Positions 41,240-42,118 of a stretch of 42,118 nucleotides of DNA are shown here, piece by piece. The notes below the pieces were generated by a model. The model was given only the letters and a program-made list of their open reading frames with translations. It had not been told where the DNA came from and made no database searches. The stretch covers positions 50,389 through 92,506 of the forward strand of contig DGTS01000035.1 in the NCBI GenBank assembly GCA_002394385.1, given 5' to 3'. This stretch comes from Prevotella sp. UBA4330. Lineage in GTDB: Bacteria; Bacteroidota; Bacteroidia; Bacteroidales; Bacteroidaceae. Each line of letters begins with the position of its first letter. Position 1 is the first letter of the stretch. Both the position numbers and the translations under genes were made by a program.

Positions 41240-42118
41240 TTAGAACTCGTAGTTGTACGAAACGAACAATCCCTTCATGCTTGGGTCAAGACGGCAAAGA
41301 CCATCAACACAGATATATGCTTCACTCACCCGACCATATCCTACGCTTAATTCGTGACTGCCGGCAGAGAATTCCACCTCTCCGTACCAATAGTGAGTTT
41401 TAGTTTCCCCACAATTCCACTCATCGCTAACAAAGAATGTCCAGTGGGGAGACACAGTTAGCGATAGTTTTCCGTATAGCCAGTCGCCCTCGTAGTATGT
41501 TGATGTGAGATATTCAAGGTCGGCATTTAGCGAAAGCCGTTCGTTAAATTCGTATGTAGCATCTGTAATGAATATATTGTTATGTACCTTCTCATCACCG
41601 TCATCAAGTATCGTGGCGTTGTATATTTGGTTGATATAAAGGAACTTCAACGAAAACGCTTCATTTATTTTCTTGTCTATTATGGCGCTGATGTCCTGAT
41701 AATAAGTGCCCCCTTCATCCTTGTGTAATGACCTTGCATGCGAGAAGTTCAACGTGAGTGATGTGCCGTATTTTCCTCCGAGCATGGTGCCTTCGGGGAA
41801 GTTGTATGTCATCTTCGCTTGATATGCCTGCTCACTTTCAGGTTGTGGTGCAGGAAAGGATGATGACAAGTCATAATCGGCGTAAAACTCAGAAAATGAA
41901 GGCATGAAATTTACTCTTGCGGCAAGTCCCGTCTGCGTACGTTCCGATCTGGCGAGAAGGTTCTCAGTACGTTTTGTGCGCAACAGTAAAGAGAAGTTGT
42001 CTTTCTCGTATTTTGCCGAGAAGATGTATGCTTTTCCACTTCCTCCTTGATAATCGTTGGTCGCCGAGGGGTCATTGCTTTTATGTGCATATTCGGGCTC
42101 AGCGGATTTACCCGGTTG
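41240..42118 (-). CDS. Outer-membrane beta-barrel protein, partial
   Basis: The frame is open from the right window edge to a TAA at 41240-41242, so about 292 C-terminal residues are seen. Alternating strands with many Tyr, Phe and Trp (MTYNFPEGTMLGGKYGTSLTLNFS, LSLNADLEYLTSTYY, WTFFVSDEWNCGETKTHYWYGEVEF) end in FVSYNYEF. A final Phe after such strands is the outer-membrane barrel signal. It may belong to the DUF6029 group known from Bacteroidales; I am not sure. The start lies outside the window; the TTG at 41983 is only an internal codon. Confidence 0.75.
   Translation of the reverse strand, partial: QPGKSAEPEYAHKSNDPSATNDYQGGSGKAYIFSAKYEKDNFSLLLRTKRTENLLARSERTQTGLAARVNFMPSFSEFYADYDLSSSFPAPQPESEQAYQAKMTYNFPEGTMLGGKYGTSLTLNFSHARSLHKDEGGTYYQDISAIIDKKINEAFSLKFLYINQIYNATILDDGDEKVHNNIFITDATYEFNERLSLNADLEYLTSTYYEGDWLYGKLSLTVSPHWTFFVSDEWNCGETKTHYWYGEVEFSAGSHELSVGYGRVSEAYICVDGLCRLDPSMKGLFVSYNYEF

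Overview
The window is chromosomal DNA from a member of the Bacteroidetes, most likely a Prevotella-like member of the Bacteroidales. Supporting signs are promoters of the Bacteroides type (TTTG, 19-20 bp, TAnnTTTG), weak ribosome-binding sites, a complete Bat (Bacteroides aerotolerance) operon, a lipoprotein-type TamL, the rpmB-rpmG-DUF4295 cluster and a T9SS-plug (DUF5103) protein. The genus is an inference. I see no rRNA, tRNA, insertion sequence, prophage or CRISPR.

Layout. Positions 1-507 are almost gene-free and rich in structure: an all-A/T 40-bp perfect palindrome set between inverted TGTGAC-type repeats, then a nested inverted repeat. Next come an AlbA_2 (Schlafen-like) protein on the minus strand, a promoter-carrying repeat, TamL, a small lipoprotein that overlaps TamL tail to tail, and a YycJ/WalJ-like metallo-hydrolase. 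The rpmB-rpmG-DUF4295 unit (5086-5718) ends in a very clear terminator. ftsY-rimO-HU-HU/LysM (5860-9948) reads as one operon. An array of exact 22-nt period follows, then two hairpins.

The Bat operon runs from 10237 to 18613: MoxR, DUF58, a membrane protein, BatA, BatB, BatC and a fused BatD-BatE. It continues closely into a PAP2 phosphatase, queA, nadE and a glucosaminidase-LysM protein (22609-23502). A second 22-nt-period array follows that gene. Then come an apparently orphan Vsr endonuclease, gyrA, two exported TPR proteins, and the plug protein on the minus strand.

The right third holds a DMP19-like acidic protein, smpB, a metH without an activation domain, a YihX-like HAD phosphatase, a small exported protein, map, tsaD and a short cinA (pncC). 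A terminator separates these from a minus-strand pair (TPR membrane protein, ribH). recF and a DUF721/DciA-like gene follow, and the window ends inside an outer-membrane barrel gene.

The most unusual signals are non-coding. Two arrays with exact 22-nt spacing each lie directly behind a gene whose product carries LysM domains, and their units fold into hairpins with the recurring ATATG/GATAT anchor in the loop. Tandem promoter-bearing repeats occur at two distant loci. The most interesting protein is a single-pass HU-TM-LysM protein that could link the nucleoid to the cell wall.
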